This document shows, one piece after another, positions 23,201-35,235 of a stretch of DNA of 54,708 bases (position 1 is the stretch's first letter; each line of letters opens with the position of its first letter). The stretch comes from Lingula anatina. Its lineage: Eukaryota > Brachiopoda > Lingulata > Lingulida > Lingulidae. The stretch spans positions 1,098,330-1,153,037 of the forward strand of contig NW_019775380.1 in NCBI RefSeq assembly GCF_001039355.2. The letters are read 5' to 3'. The position numbers were made by a program, and so were the translations under genes. The notes under the pieces were generated by a model. It was not told where the DNA came from and did not search any database. It saw only the letters and a program-made list of their open reading frames with translations.

Positions 23201-26200
23201 CCACATGTTCCCCTCCTACCTGTGACCTGTGCCACCAGGTCCCTGTGTTGCTCCTCAAAGTACTGCCCCAGTAGTCTGCTGGTCCTGCCCAGGGCCTCCT
23301 GGACGGTGTCTGCAGTATTAGCCCACACATTTAGCTTACTACTGGCAAAGTACAGAGACGGTGGGTGATGATCCTCTGGGCAGAATATCCACTCACTGTT
23401 TACTAGAAGTTAAGGCAAATCTTAAAGACGCCCTCTCATATTTCAGATTTCATATTTCTGCCCTAGCGATTTTGATTAAAATTGTAAGACAAAATCTTCT
23501 TACCATATGAGTAATAAATATGAAAAAAAACTTGGGGGTCCCCACGCTCATTTTCGAGAGGTGGTGTCCCGAAAAACGCTACGTTTATTACATTGCGTTA
23601 TATGGGGATTTTGCCAAAATGCCCTTAATTTTGCTGAAAAATGCAAAAATAAAAAATTCTGCCCTAGCGATTTTAATTTTATGTGGATATGTTATAGATC
23701 TTGGTAGACCTCAAAGAAATTTACAAAAAAATATGTACCACACCACGCTTGTTTTTGAGCCAGGGCTGCTTGAGCATCGATTTTTTATCAAATTTACATA
23801 GGAATCAATGGGAATTTACTAGCAAATTAAGATAAATATATTTGTATCATTAGGTTTTTAACTCATACACTTACTATGTTTCCATGAAAATTATATTTAT
23901 ACTTCTCTGCATCAGTTAACCAAATTTCATAAAATTTGCATATCCCATTCATAATAAATAGATAATCAAATGTTGAAAGTATCAGTTGGATTTCAGTATG
24001 CCTCATGGAAAGCCGCCATATTGGATTTTTCATAGGCTAGGCAGATTGACCAAAAGCATATTATATCAATCTCATGTGACTTATTTTCTTATTCCTTTTT
24101 ATTTTTATTTCTTTTGTTTCTTTATTTTTCTTACTCAGCACTAAAATATGCACTTTATGGTGAGATAACTGGATAAATTGTTTCCTTTGTATATTAACNA
24201 AAAAAGTATTACATGTATCTGCATAAAAACCCTTGGTCCTCTGTTGTGTGTTTTATGGTTTTGTCCATTTGCACTTTAACAAAACCATTACAAGAATGAT
24301 GTCGCAGCACGCCAGGCGGGTGCACACCTGTTGCATCTTTCCTGGAGAGCTGAAAATCGCACTGTTTGCAGGTCATATTGTTCAATAACATACTTAAATC
24401 AACAACAAAACGCCATGCGTCTAATTATTTTAACTTATTGTGAAAGAAGATAATTGTTTTCAGCATACAAATCACGGTAACTTGGCCCTGGGTGATCGGA
24501 AACCAATGCTGAAGAAGACAATGTCTTGTTGCACACATCGTAACCATGTGACAAATCACCACAATACACTTTGTGGTCAAAATGCAAACCATTGTGATTA
24601 CTTTCCGTGAGATAAGATCTTGTCACTGCTATACAAGCCTTACTAAAACGCTCTTTTCCATCCCGTCTTCACGTAATTTCTTACATTGCGGCATTTGTAA
24701 ACAAAGTCGCAAGTGGGTACTTTACGTCGTAAAAGACCAAGCGTTCACAGATACGCAACGCATTGTTGACACATTCGTAGCGCTTCGACCAAAGTAACAT
24801 CAAAGATTTCATACTGATTTCTTAAAAGGGTGAATTACGTATTTTATTGCATGTTATATGTTTATCATTAGCCGCTATCGCAAAAAACTACTCATGCGCA
24901 AAATCTGCACAGATCGCAAAAAAAGCTAATATGAGAGGACGTCCTTAAGCAATCTTTCTCAGAGGTGTATTGTCATAACAAAATTACCTTATGAGTATAC
25001 AGTATATTACATATTGAAACAACTNTTCTTAAAAGGGTGAATTACGTATTTTATTGCATGTTATATGTTTATCATTAGCCGCTATCGCAAAAAACTACTC
25101 ATGCGCGAAATCTGCGCAGATCGCAAAAAAAGCTAATATGAGAGAACTACCTTAAAAGCACTCTGCTCAAGAATAACCCTCATTTACATCAATTTTCAAT
25201 GGACCTTTAAAAACAAGATTGCTTAAAATTGGGTTTGAAGATGTTATCAGAAATATTTGGCATCCGGTAGTTCTCCACACTTTTATCAATAACTTCTGTG
25301 GCACCAATTTTTGGGATTTTACTGCAACAGTAACTGAATTTTCCACTGAGGGGATTGCTATCTACGGCCAATTAGAATTATTGAGGAGTGGTTGAAAAAC
25401 ATTTCAGGTACTTGGTAAAAATGACACTTCTGAATGATGACAGCTCACCTGGCATCAAAATATTGATCCGCATAGTCATTTAAGATATATGCAAAAATGA
25501 TAAACTGATACATAAATATGAAAATGACAGAAAAAACTAAAATTTGGTCACATAATGGCATATTTCAGAGTACATAACCTTAAAACTTCAGACAAAAATG
25601 TGGAAGCATTACAATATTTACATGTGAAACTGACAACAGCATCTGAAATATCCAACTCCCAGAAACACATCAAATCAATGACCCAGATAGAGCCTACCTC
25701 TACGTATATCATTGAGCAAACCACCTGCACAGCAACAAAACTAGTAGCCATCACATAAAAGCATGTACTACATGTATATACACAGTCAAGGGAAGATGGG
25801 GTAGGGAGGTATGCACTTCACTATGTACATACTTCATATTCCAAGGATGGACGGCTCCCCTGAAAAGACTGTAATTTTCACACAAGTCATGTATTATTAC
25901 ATATACAATGTATACAAAAACATAGAGAAAATACAGTGAATCATTACAAAAGATACAGTTAGCTCAATACTTGACATTCTCACATTACCGGGGGCAGTTT
26001 AAAAGTACAAAGCAGTATGGTGCTGACACATAATAAGATTTCAAAAGCAAGCAACTCACCTCACTATCCAACACTCATACAAAATTAGATTAGAGAAAAA
26101 GTGTAGATAGTTACATTATTAATGCAGGCAAAGGTTTAAAGGTACGCAACTGGTGTTTGACCTTTATAGAACGAAACATTTATTTTACCGGAAATTAATT

Positions 26201-28028
26201 TTTTTTTTTCTCTCAACCACTGAAGTACACCTTAGTCAAAACCATTGACAAAATTCAAATCCTTCATCCAATTTGTCTAGAGAAAGAGGTTTGAGAATTT
26301 TACTTTTAACTGAAAAAGAGAAATTAAACTCTCAAAAGTGGGTCATAATTTTTTCAACAATTTTGGACTTAATCATATATATGTCATTTACCTTGATGAT
26401 AAAGGAGAAAATGTTAAATAGGTTGAGCACACTGTATGCTTTGAAGGCACTGTTGGTGGACGTGGTGAGTCTATCATAACAAGTATAAATGATATTTAAC
26501 AGGATATAATGATAAATTTTCACTGATAGAGAAATGGACTTTCCAACATTAATATACACTAAAATAGCATTATAACAACACAAAACAAACGTGAAACTGA
26601 TCATATTTCGTGGGCAATTCCTTTTTATTTATATCCCAGGCAATCCACTAAATAAAATATATCTCATCAAAAAGCTCTTTTTTCTTCATTTATCAATAGA
26701 TATATCCTGAAGTGGTTCAGAGATGATCCATGACATGGAAATCGAAGAAGATATATCAAACCTTATTTCTTCTCATCAAGGGAAGAATCAAAATGGATTG
26801 GTACGGATATAAATAAAAAATTAAAGACACATACGTGCAGGACAATATCTCAATTACGACCCAAAGTAAATACATAAGGAGTCACTTAGTGTCATGGGAA
26901 CGATGCAATACTCAATATTAATTTGCATCCCGCAATTTTCATTTCCATCAATTTAGCTACAATTAACTTGCCACCACTTTGACCTTGCACAGTTTTATTC
27001 CTCAGCAACCTATTAGAGAGACAAGGTGCATTCCAATGTACTTTGTAAAAAAAAATCAATTAACACTAGAAAAGATGGCAAACTGTTATTATTACTATTG
27101 TTACTCAGTGATGAAGTCCAGGACTTCTGGATTGTGTCATCTAGTTCTACTCTGACAACCGCCATGCATCTTCCAGGAATAGGAAAAGCAAAAATATTGA
27201 ACAATAAGAATCCCCATCAGATTTGCATGAGACAAGCTTGGCCAACATTCCCTTTCCTTTCAGCCACAGGTACCGTTATGCACACAGCAAACCATGTTAT
27301 CATTAATAAAATTGTACATTTATAGTCCTTATTTAAAATCATAAAATAAAATATATATTAAACCATGCTTCTCTGTATGCAGAGATGTAGAAGTGACCCC
27401 ACATGCCATGGCACACCAAGTAATCATCCAGGGGGCATGAAAAAATGCCCTTTTGACATATATAAAATTTTCTTTGAGAATAATTCTAACCATCATCTCC
27501 AAAATGTAAAAAATTCTACTAAAGTGTGCATGCATGCGTGAGTGCATACATATGTGCACCTACTGTACAGAATACATATATGTAGAAGTGCGCATACATG
27601 CAGGGCACACCAAGTCATCCAGGGGGCTTGAATAAAAATGTTCTTTTAAGAATAATTTTATCATCATATGTATATATACAAAGTACAGGAATTCTACTTA
27701 AGTCTACTGTACATGCATCTTTGTGTGTGTGTATGTATGTATGTGTTTGTGTGCATGCTTGCTTGCGTGCGTGAGTGCATGCGCCTACAGTATAACACAG
27801 GAGATATTCTATCTAGCTCTCAAGTCCTCTGTAAATGCATGACTGATATTAGGACTCCACACAGCACAGATAATGACATCTCACTTCCTAAGACATCAAC
27901 AATCTTAAAATAGAATATACCCACTTCTTTGGTTCTTCCAGAAGCAGAGGATAGGTCCAAGGAGCTCATGGAGTCCAGTGATCTGGACAGTCTGGGCATG
28001 GTCAGCAGGCATCAATTCCCTCCCACAC
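20203..28028 (-). CDS. Unnamed gene: Dpy-30-like patch, K/E/D/S-rich exon, start of a RhoGEF (DH) domain; both ends missing
   Basis: Exons 5' to 3': 28028-27925, 23402-23220, 22767-22664, 22010-21906, 21743-20805, 20348-20203. They are GT-AG and phases chain through 526 whole codons. The first exons (WIFCPEDHHPPSLYFASSK, ALGQADIQGISVVTEALVEG) are not recognised. KPLQYLGQYLLG resembles the dimerisation helix of Dpy-30/RIIa proteins. The big exon starts with acidic runs, becomes Lys/Asp/Glu-rich and ends in about 22 serines and basic residues. The last exon reads REILASEVDYKRTLETIK followed by DVFVVPLRRAISSN, a good match to the first DH helix, so the full protein probably activates a Rho GTPase. 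The rest of the DH domain is absent, and its donor phase does not fit the next TRPM exon. The 5' start is also missing, since the first exon needs two bases from upstream. Confidence 0.6.
20353..20380. repeat. (TA)n tract at a 3' splice site
   Basis: An imperfect TA repeat sits directly upstream (gene sense) of the acceptor of exon 20348-20203. Confidence 0.85.
20805..21743 (-). repeat. Low-complexity Lys/Glu/Asp/Ser coding exon
   Basis: A 939-bp exon (313 codons) with open reading frame throughout, joined in phase 0 on both sides. The sense strand is GAA/GAG, AAA/AAG and GAC-rich. A serine run of about 22 codons lies near 21000-21060. Long antisense ORFs over this exon are shadows of the purine-rich sequence. 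Confidence 0.85.
23426..24944. mobile_element. TTAA-flanked DNA transposon, 1.5 kb, non-autonomous
   Basis: Ends are 17-bp inverted repeats of the form RGACGYCCTCTCATATT, each next to TTAA (23422-23425 and 24945-24948), the target duplication of piggyBac/Kolobok-type transposons. The interior carries only short ORFs, such as 93 codons at 23520-23801, that I do not recognise as a transposase. An internal phrase TCTGCCCTAGCGATTTT occurs twice. An n at 24199 interrupts it. It begins about 20 bp upstream of the acceptor of exon 23402-23220. Confidence 0.75.
25026..25151. mobile_element. Second copy of the right end of the TTAA element
   Basis: Matches 24819-24944 almost base for base, ends in the same AATATGAGAG motif and is followed by TTAA (25152-25155). 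It starts exactly at the n at 25025, so it may be a collapsed or duplicated contig overlap rather than a real second insertion. Confidence 0.75.
27386..27800. repeat. Two-copy tandem duplication, period ~195 bp
   Basis: TGTAGAAGTG at 27386 and at 27581 begins two diverged copies sharing GGCACACCAAGT, ATCCAGGGGGC and GCGTGAGTGCAT phrases in the same order. The second copy has an expanded TG/TATG tract. The region is intronic. Confidence 0.75.
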
Positions 28029-30904
28029 CTGAATTGAAAATGACATGATTCATTACTTTAGGCACGATTTTCACTTTCTCTTTTGTACTCAACAGGCTTT
28101 ATCAATTTATATTGATTTATTATTAAGATAGAAGCACATTGATAAATGAAAATGTGCACTGAAGTGTGCTTTTGATAAACATATAACCCTTTGAAAAAAC
28201 TATTTGTATTGTCTTTATAGTTAATACAAGGTACTTAAGAAAAACAGTCATTACATCTTATATGTAAAAAAATTACACTTACTTAAGATTTTAGAATCTC
28301 TCAGTCTAAAATCAGATATGTAACACTGCCTTTACAATATTTTTTCATGTAACTTTTCACAAGTTACTGACTCACTAGTCTCATAGTTTCAAAATTTCCA
28401 AACATAAAGAAATATAATAAAATGTACCCATACCAATTTTGCTGGAAGCACTTCAATGAACTTGTTCTATTTTGTGTAATACATAAATCACTTCCCAACT
28501 AATATGTGACTTCAGTAATATTCAAGTAATATATGTACCTCTGTCTGTAAATCAATTATATGTCTAAACTGTGTCTGACCTCTGGCTACTTAGAAATCAG
28601 GAAATGTCCAGTCTGGTATAATACAATAGGGTCCACCCAGTGATACAATATATAAAACTGCCCACTGCCCAGCAAGTGAACAAAGGATTATTTTAGGAGC
28701 TTACACTCCTAAGGTTTAGTCATTCCCAATGCATGCACAGGCATGACTTTAAATTCAACTTGTACATGTAAAGTGATTCTTTTTCTCCTCCATGCTCTAA
28801 TTCAAATAAAACCACCAGAAACATGCCAATGCTTTCAAGACTACCTATATAAGGTTCACTTATTTAAATGACAACAAATAGAGATAATGAAACATTTTAT
28901 GTCCCATGGGTTAAAATTGAATTTTTTTTTTAAATGTATACTGTCTTACTCACTTACAAAAGCAGTATCCTATAGCTAGCTTTTCTAAGCAAGTCGACTT
29001 CAGCATCTAATCAAGTGGAAGAACATCATTCCAGAATATGGATTTTCAGTATTATGCATTAAATTCTGCCTCAGAAACTGGATTTCAATAAGAGGTTATC
29101 AAGGAGAACTTTCCAAATGTACACTAGCATGATATGTAGCTAATAAAAACATACTTATTGTTTTTAACAATTGGCCTGTACATGTTAACCAGTTATATTC
29201 ATAACACTGTCAATCAGACATTTAATTACTAGTAATAATAAACTGCACGATGATTTCTAAATGACTTCTAATGGTGAATTAGTGCAAAGCTAATATTTAA
29301 ATTTCAAGCGTATCCAACTCGAAATAAATCTGTTATATTGGCTATAACTGCAAGGTCAAACATGAGCTGGATATAGTAAAACTGGGTAATTAAAATATAA
29401 GGGCCTTCGAAACTTAAGAATTTTATATACATGTATCTCATCCCATAATGAGGTAATTTAAATACAGCAAAAAGTTAATTGTTTCTTAAGAGACTATGTA
29501 TGTTTTTTTTTTTATCCCAGAGACATAACACCACTGAAAAATCTTCAAAACCATCAAAAGGAAATGTTTTCTACAAGTGTCAATAATACTTTTTTATATT
29601 TTCAAGATCCTCCCACTTCTCAATCTTCAATCTACAGTTGGGTTTATTATCCAGGCTAAAAATAAAGCCATATTAGCAGATTAATTATACTTAAATACAT
29701 GTAAATGCTATGAACCAATTCCACCTGACTCTAGATAACTAAACCAACTGAAGATGAACACGAGTTTCATTATGACACTTTGGGCTTCATTAAAGTAATC
29801 CAATAATGCAGTAAGCACTCCAATTTGCAGATCTGCACCAGACCAGCTATTGTATCTTTTGGTTAATTTAACTGTTCCAATCGTAAGGACTTCAAGATAT
29901 TTTCTTGGTAGACATCTGGCAATTTTTAAAAGAGGTGAACATATGAGCACAAGTAATTGCAGGAAATTTGTCATCAATAGCTAAAATTATGAGTAGACTT
30001 TATGTGAAAATGTATATTTGCCATATCAGAGACAACTCTAGCATTTTATATAATAACTAATAGCTTGGTATGTGCTGTAAATAAAAATAATTCCTAATTA
30101 TAGTCTGATATCCTGTATATGGTACTGAAGAACCCTCAATTGCCTCAGTTATCACGACCTGCATGCTAATATAATTATTCAAGCACAATTATATCAAGTT
30201 CACCAGTTTGCACTTACAAAACGAAGTCATTGTACATACCAAATTGTAATTTGCAATTGCAACTGCCTTATCCCATTTGATCTGAAATGTATAGAAGTAC
30301 ACACCAAAATTGTTTATTTACAAAAAAAAAAAAAAAAAATCGATTTAAATAATTATTTAAAAATTCATTTTCTTTCAAAGATATGTTACTTCTCCTTTTA
30401 GGGAGTGGAATATGTATTCATGTCCACACAAAGCATTTTTACAAAAAATTAAAATGCTAAAAGTTTGTGCTACCATTAAAAAAGCCACAATATAAAGGTA
30501 TTTCTTTACATTAAGATTCACTCACCTTTGGTATTCTGCTGTAGATTAAACAGTTCTTTAACACACATATTCTGTTACTTCGTGCCTCCTTAATTAAAAA
30601 AAATACACATATTTCAAAACAAGCAGACTTTTGAACTGATTTTTATACTTTTTAAAATTACATCTGATATATCTGGAATAATAGTAGAACATGACATCAT
30701 GTTAAGCCAATATCATCCATTTCTAAATGCTTATGATGCTTACAATTATGATATATGCAGAACTAGTGTCCGGTATATAATTAAATGTGCAATAAAAACA
30801 TTATATGGGGTGGTCAAAGAAAATCCTACTTAATTCTAAGTTGATGGAGAGCATCAGAATGGCAAGGCTGGCACAATATATTGTACCACCAGCCACATTA
30901 AGGT

Positions 30905-31780
30905 CAATCAAGTTAAATGGTATGTTATGGGTATATCTGTTTTAGTTGTGGAGAAAAAGGGACTGGTAAATATGATATGTGCATTTCATGGCAAAAAGTG
31001 TCAAATGTCAAATTCAAAGTCGCATTAAGATACCCAATGTACAATTTCCTATTCAAGTTCAAAAGTAACTATGAGTGTATCTCTGTCAGTTTTGGAGATT
31101 TAAAGGCCAAAAAAAAAAAAAAAAAACTGCACTTCATGATGAGAAGTACTTAGTAGTTCAAATTTCAAATTCATGGTTACATTAATTACGACTGCCAATA
31201 CTAGTATGTGATTCTCAATTCAATTTCAATAGTAACTATGGAACCATTCCCAGAACCTATCGTACTAACTATGGATGGATCTATCCATCCATAGTTAGAA
31301 CCTATCGTACTAACTATGGATGGATCTATCTCAGAGGGGATTCTCACTTAATTGCAATCAACTTAAGCAGCTTAGATGTCTGTCACGCCTACTGAAGCTG
31401 CTAGGGAGTAATTAATTATCACTTTGCAGCTTCAGTAGGCATGCCAGACATCGTAGCTGCTTAAGCTGAAAACAATTTAGCAGGAAACCCCTCAGAGATG
31501 GATCGAAGCTATTAGATCAATCTAGGTATGGGAACCCAGTCTTTGAGTTTATCTCTGCAAGTTTTGAATATATATATATATATGAAAATTTTGCAAAGCT
31601 CAGATCTTGGTGAAAAGTACATATTGGTCAAATGTCAAATTCAAGGTCACATTAAAATTGACATAATTTATATGATTTGCTATTCAAGTTCAATAGTAAC
31701 TATGGGTGTATATCTGCCAGTTTTAGACACATATGGGCAGGAAATTTTGTAAAGTTTAGTCCATTGTGAAAAGTAATTGA
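30905..31780. repeat. Degenerate tandem array, period ~160-170 bp, split by a MITE
   Basis: The phrase TCAAATGTCAAATTCAAGGT recurs near 31003, 31158 and 31630, each time followed at similar distances by a CAAGTTCAATAGTAACTATG-like phrase and a TCTGYCAGTTTTG-like phrase. A partial further unit lies near 30905-30960. The larger gap between the second and third units is explained by the element at 31240-31540. Confidence 0.75.
31240..31540. mobile_element. Hairpin MITE, family B copy 1, with internal 32-bp duplication
   Basis: Ends GGAACCATTCCCA and (reverse-complemented) ACTGGGTTCCCATACC match the element at 50076-50321. The interior folds on itself (TAAGCAGCTTAGATGTCTG and a partner near 31440-31460). 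Near the left end a perfect 32-bp block (31254-31285) is repeated at 31299-31330, and the 13-bp spacer is an inverted copy of part of it. It interrupts a tandem repeat unit, which reveals the insertion point. Confidence 0.75.
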
Positions 31781-32951
31781 GTCAAGAATTTGCTTCCAGC
31801 TGAGACTAGATTTGGTAAGTTCCATCCAAATCTGATATGTTACATGCAATAATGTAGACCCTATAGGCCTACACAATGCCACAGTGAAGACAGTGAATGC
31901 AATTTAATCGCTCAACCACTAGTACAGTACAAAAGAGATAGAAGAAAGAATAACTTATATGAGTGAAGGGGGTACTGTAATCATGTGTATGTGTCAGCTG
32001 ATGTGTACTAGCAGATCTGACAAAAACCAGTCTGAGTTACAGAAGGATTATTTTTAGTCACCCAAGATAACCAAGCCTGTCAGAGAATGACGTCAATTTC
32101 AATGGGTCAGAAGCAACTGTGCTAAAAAATATGAAAAGTTTTACAATTTGGAATGCAGTCTATTTCCAATTTAATTTTTAGTTTGTAAGATTGCACGATA
32201 TTTCAAAGTGAGAATCTAACAAGTGTGGTGAGGGTACATGTACACCCTATGTGCAAAATCAACAATTGCCTGTGTTACCAAGTTACTGTTTCAGCATATG
32301 CACTACTGCCGGTATGCAATGTCTCTTGCATTCCTACTCATGTTTTTTTATATTAACTGAGCTTGGTAAACTATTGAACCCAATATTCTGAAAGAAATTG
32401 CAATTACAAAAAAGGTAAATAACCGTGGTAAAAGCTGATCATCATAGACTTTCCAATGGGAGCGAGTGTCGTTTCGACTCAAGAAACTGAACATGCATCG
32501 GGGGCATGAATGGTAGATTGTCACTGGCTGGATATATTTTCAATTAAAAAAACACTGCAAATGGGTGTTGAAAATGAAATTTGTTTTTTACCTTCTTAAC
32601 AACTCCCCAAGTTTCAACATCACTGTTCAGTGAAAAATATTCATCTGGTCATATCTTGTATGCGTTTCACGGTCCACCATGTTGGATTCTCGATTGCGGT
32701 AGAGAAGACTGTTAACTCGGTCAAATCAGGTCAAATCAGGTCAAATCGCGAAGACCCAGATATGGGACATCCTGAACTTAGAGCGATTGGCAGTATCAAT
32801 TTTGCAGTATTTCCCCCATAACTCTTTGATTTTCAATTTTTTTTTTCAAATTAATTTCTTTGGTGACTTTGACCAATGTCTCCGCTACCCAATTAGGCCT
32901 AGATTCACTGGCCTACATGTAGATCTAAATTAGTTAGAAAAGGGAATTATA

Positions 32952-33158
32952 CACCCCATTTCCATAGATTTTTAGATCGACCTATCTCTGTGGGGCGTCT
33001 CACTAGATTACTGTCACCTTGGCCGGCTACTAAAAGCTGAAAGGGGATAATTTACTACGGTGCCCGCTCGGCTGACTGCAATTTAGCGTGCACCCCCAGG
33101 GAGTTAGGTCGATCTAAATCTTAATCTTTAGATCGATCCAAATCTCTGGGAAAACACC
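32952..33158 (-). mobile_element. Hairpin MITE, family A copy 2
   Basis: Starts CACCCCATTTCCATAGATTT and ends in the inverse of GGTGTTTTCCCAGAG. The inner GATCGACCTA, CTCACTAGATTA and CCCCAGGGAGTTAGGTCGAT motifs are shared with copies at 8410 and 49090, here in the opposite orientation. Flanked by TATA on both sides rather than a clear TWA triplet. Confidence 0.8.
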
Positions 33159-33552
33159 TATAGTCTTTATGCCTTCCAAATATTATGAGAACCGAGGTTA
33201 TCACTGTGGTGAATTAAAAATTAGTAAGGAAACTTCAAACTAATTTTTAATTGCAGATGTAGGGGCCTATTGATCCAAGTCACTACAGAGGTCGTAACTT
33301 AATTTTGATTAGCATTGAAAATTGGAGAGTTTATACATGTATATAGGTAAAGTACCGAGCGATACATCAATTAACACAAGGCGAAAACGTCAACTGGCAA
33401 AATCATCTATCCTTAAAGTTAAGAATTAAACTAAGATTTAAAGTGGGAATTAAAAATAAACAAGTAAGAATGGTTAAGTAGACAAATAAAAGGTAACGTA
33501 AAAGCTAGATTAAATAATATAATAAGAATAATAATTTTTCAACGGCCCTTAC

Positions 33553-33700
33553 CTACGACAAGAAGTTTTTTTTTTGTTCCGTTAGTTACTTAGACTCTGG
33601 AGATAAACCGACAAGTGATCAAGAGGACTTGGGGAAAATGGCGACAAGATCGAGTTTGAGAATCTTTATTACAACAGCAATTTTAGCTCTAAGAATTCAA
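33553..33700 (-). promoter_or_regulatory. Possible noncoding first exon and promoter of a minus-strand gene
   Basis: A good donor (GTCGTAG followed by gtaagg) ends at 33553 on the minus strand. Upstream sequence has no ATG and is richer in CG than its surroundings. It could be the 5' UTR exon of the RhoGEF-like gene, but no coding exon links the two. The upper limit is a guess. Confidence 0.25.
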
Positions 33701-35085
33701 AATGATATAGCTCTTTCAATGAGGGTCCCATAATGGGGGGGGGGGGGTCGCAGTTCACGGAAAATAAAATCATCAATTCACGAATCACAGTGAACATGGA
33801 CATATTTAGGTCCAAGCAGTGAATAAAGTTTGATTCATATCTCACTGATTATGAGGGTCGAAAATCATGAAAATCGCGAATCACCTGGTATAATGACTTC
33901 GTTTCAGATAAAAAGCCGCAGTCACTAGTCTCGGAATGGGATCACGCTAAATTAGGAACGTTTCACGCACCTCGGGGAAAAAAGTGGCTTTCACAGGTAA
34001 CAAAAATGCACAACGGAACCCTCGGATTCGGGTGCTTCAAGGATCACGCTAAACACCCAAACTAAATATAGAGGTGGATTTCACATTCTGAAATATCAAA
34101 ATAATAAAATTAAGTGCATTGGAAGTTGTATTCAATTTTTTTAAACATATATGTATACTAAAGAAAAAATCCACGGCTCTCTCAATTTTACATAGATCTA
34201 CTTTTAATTTTTACCATTGCTATAGGCCTACATTATGTCAGGAGCCAAATGGTAGCGTATGTCCCGGTAATATATGTTATAATTTTAATTTTTATGTTGC
34301 ATTCCGATATATTTTGTAGGGATTCAATCATGCTAAGTTATATATGACGCATGGATGCTTTTATAAATATTTTAAAACTGTAAATCAAGAGGCTTTGCGC
34401 CATGGTTAATACTACGTAACAAATGTTCCCCCGAAAATTTGTCAGAAAGTTTCACCTTGCCCAAGTAGGCTACTTGGTACAATAGTAAACAGGCTTTTCT
34501 GTTGCTGACTGAAAATATTTTTGATGCCATGATAGTTTGACATTTCTGATATAAAATTTGGACCACGAATGGAAAATAGTTTATTTAATGCTCATTTTAC
34601 TGTCAGTGGGGTGTATCGCACCACCCCTCACCCCATTTATAACATTCAGTGACAAGCCTATAACCAAAATTATAATTATAATTATAATAGTAATTATTAT
34701 TGTTAAGCTTTACTATATATGTTGTACTTATGATACCATTTTGAAGAATAATATCCCAAAATTTATTAAGGGTGTAAGTTTTCCCTCCGGAATGCGCACC
34801 CAGTCGCAAACAAAGGTGAGGTGAGGTGATTATTCTGCATATTGACCAAAAACTACATAGACTAGACGAAGAATTGGTTCCAAGAAGATACGAGCTGTCA
34901 ATCTATTTTGAGAGGACAGCCTTTAATTATTAGTGCCTTGTTAAACGGAATTCTAAAGCATATATTTCAGCTTTAAATTCTATTCATATCTATTCAGTTA
35001 GTTTATGCTGCGCACGTCTAACATGATACTTGAAAAATTGGTTTTTACCTTTTTCCAATACCAGAATGTACGTGCATGTGTGAAT

Positions 35086-35158
35086 CACGTGAAAAAAATT
35101 CCTTTTAAGGTAAAACAAATTGTGACGTCATTGACCCCTGCCGTCGTTGCGTAGTAAC
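35086..35158 (+). promoter_or_regulatory. Kinase gene upstream region: E-box, CRE and X-box-like site
   Basis: Within 150 bp upstream of the kinase start codon are CACGTG (35086-35091), a perfect palindromic CRE TGACGTCA (35123-35130) and GTTGCGTAGTAAC (35146-35158). The last fits the RFX X-box consensus GTNRCC-N-RGYAAC at 11 of 12 positions. X-boxes are known from promoters of ciliary genes. Use in this animal is inference. Confidence 0.45.
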
Positions 35159-35235
35159 GTAAAATCTATCGCAGACACACTGCAGCGCAGGCGAAAAAAA
35201 TGCAGAGATTTTTGTTTTACTAAAACAAAGCAAAA

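Larger units (their letters stand above)
23403..27924. other. Intron of the RhoGEF-like gene, 4.5 kb, repeat-rich
   Basis: Contains a 1.5-kb TTAA element, a second partial copy starting at an n, and a two-copy tandem duplication at 27386-27800. No additional exon could be supported, and the phases of exons 28028-27925 and 23402-23220 join directly. Confidence 0.6.
28029..35235. other. Upstream region between the RhoGEF-like gene and the kinase gene
   Basis: No protein-coding exon could be supported. It holds a tandem array with an inserted MITE (30905-31780), another MITE (32952-33158), A-runs near 30320-30338 and 31111-31128, a G-run near 33738-33750, and probable promoter and 5' UTR sequence at 33550-35235. 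Confidence 0.6.

Noticed and set aside
23507-23801. Two overlapping ORFs inside the TTAA element
   Set aside because: No transposase motif seen; probably remnants or chance in a non-autonomous element.
27925-28000. A minus-strand ATG reading MPRLSRSLDSMSSLDLSS as a possible gene start
   Set aside because: Another frame of the same exon is open throughout, has a good acceptor at 28028 and joins in phase to the next exon; the ATG frame does not.
29708-29977. 89-codon minus-strand ORF upstream of the RhoGEF-like gene
   Set aside because: No splice sites that fit the neighbouring phases and no recognisable motif.
30905-31780. CRISPR-like appearance of regularly spaced phrases
   Set aside because: The units are long, degenerate and contiguous, without short perfect repeats or unique spacers, and the DNA is eukaryotic.
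33738-33750. G-run as a possible G-quadruplex
   Set aside because: A single homopolymer run without the spaced G-tracts that would make a case, and homopolymer length is unreliable in assemblies.
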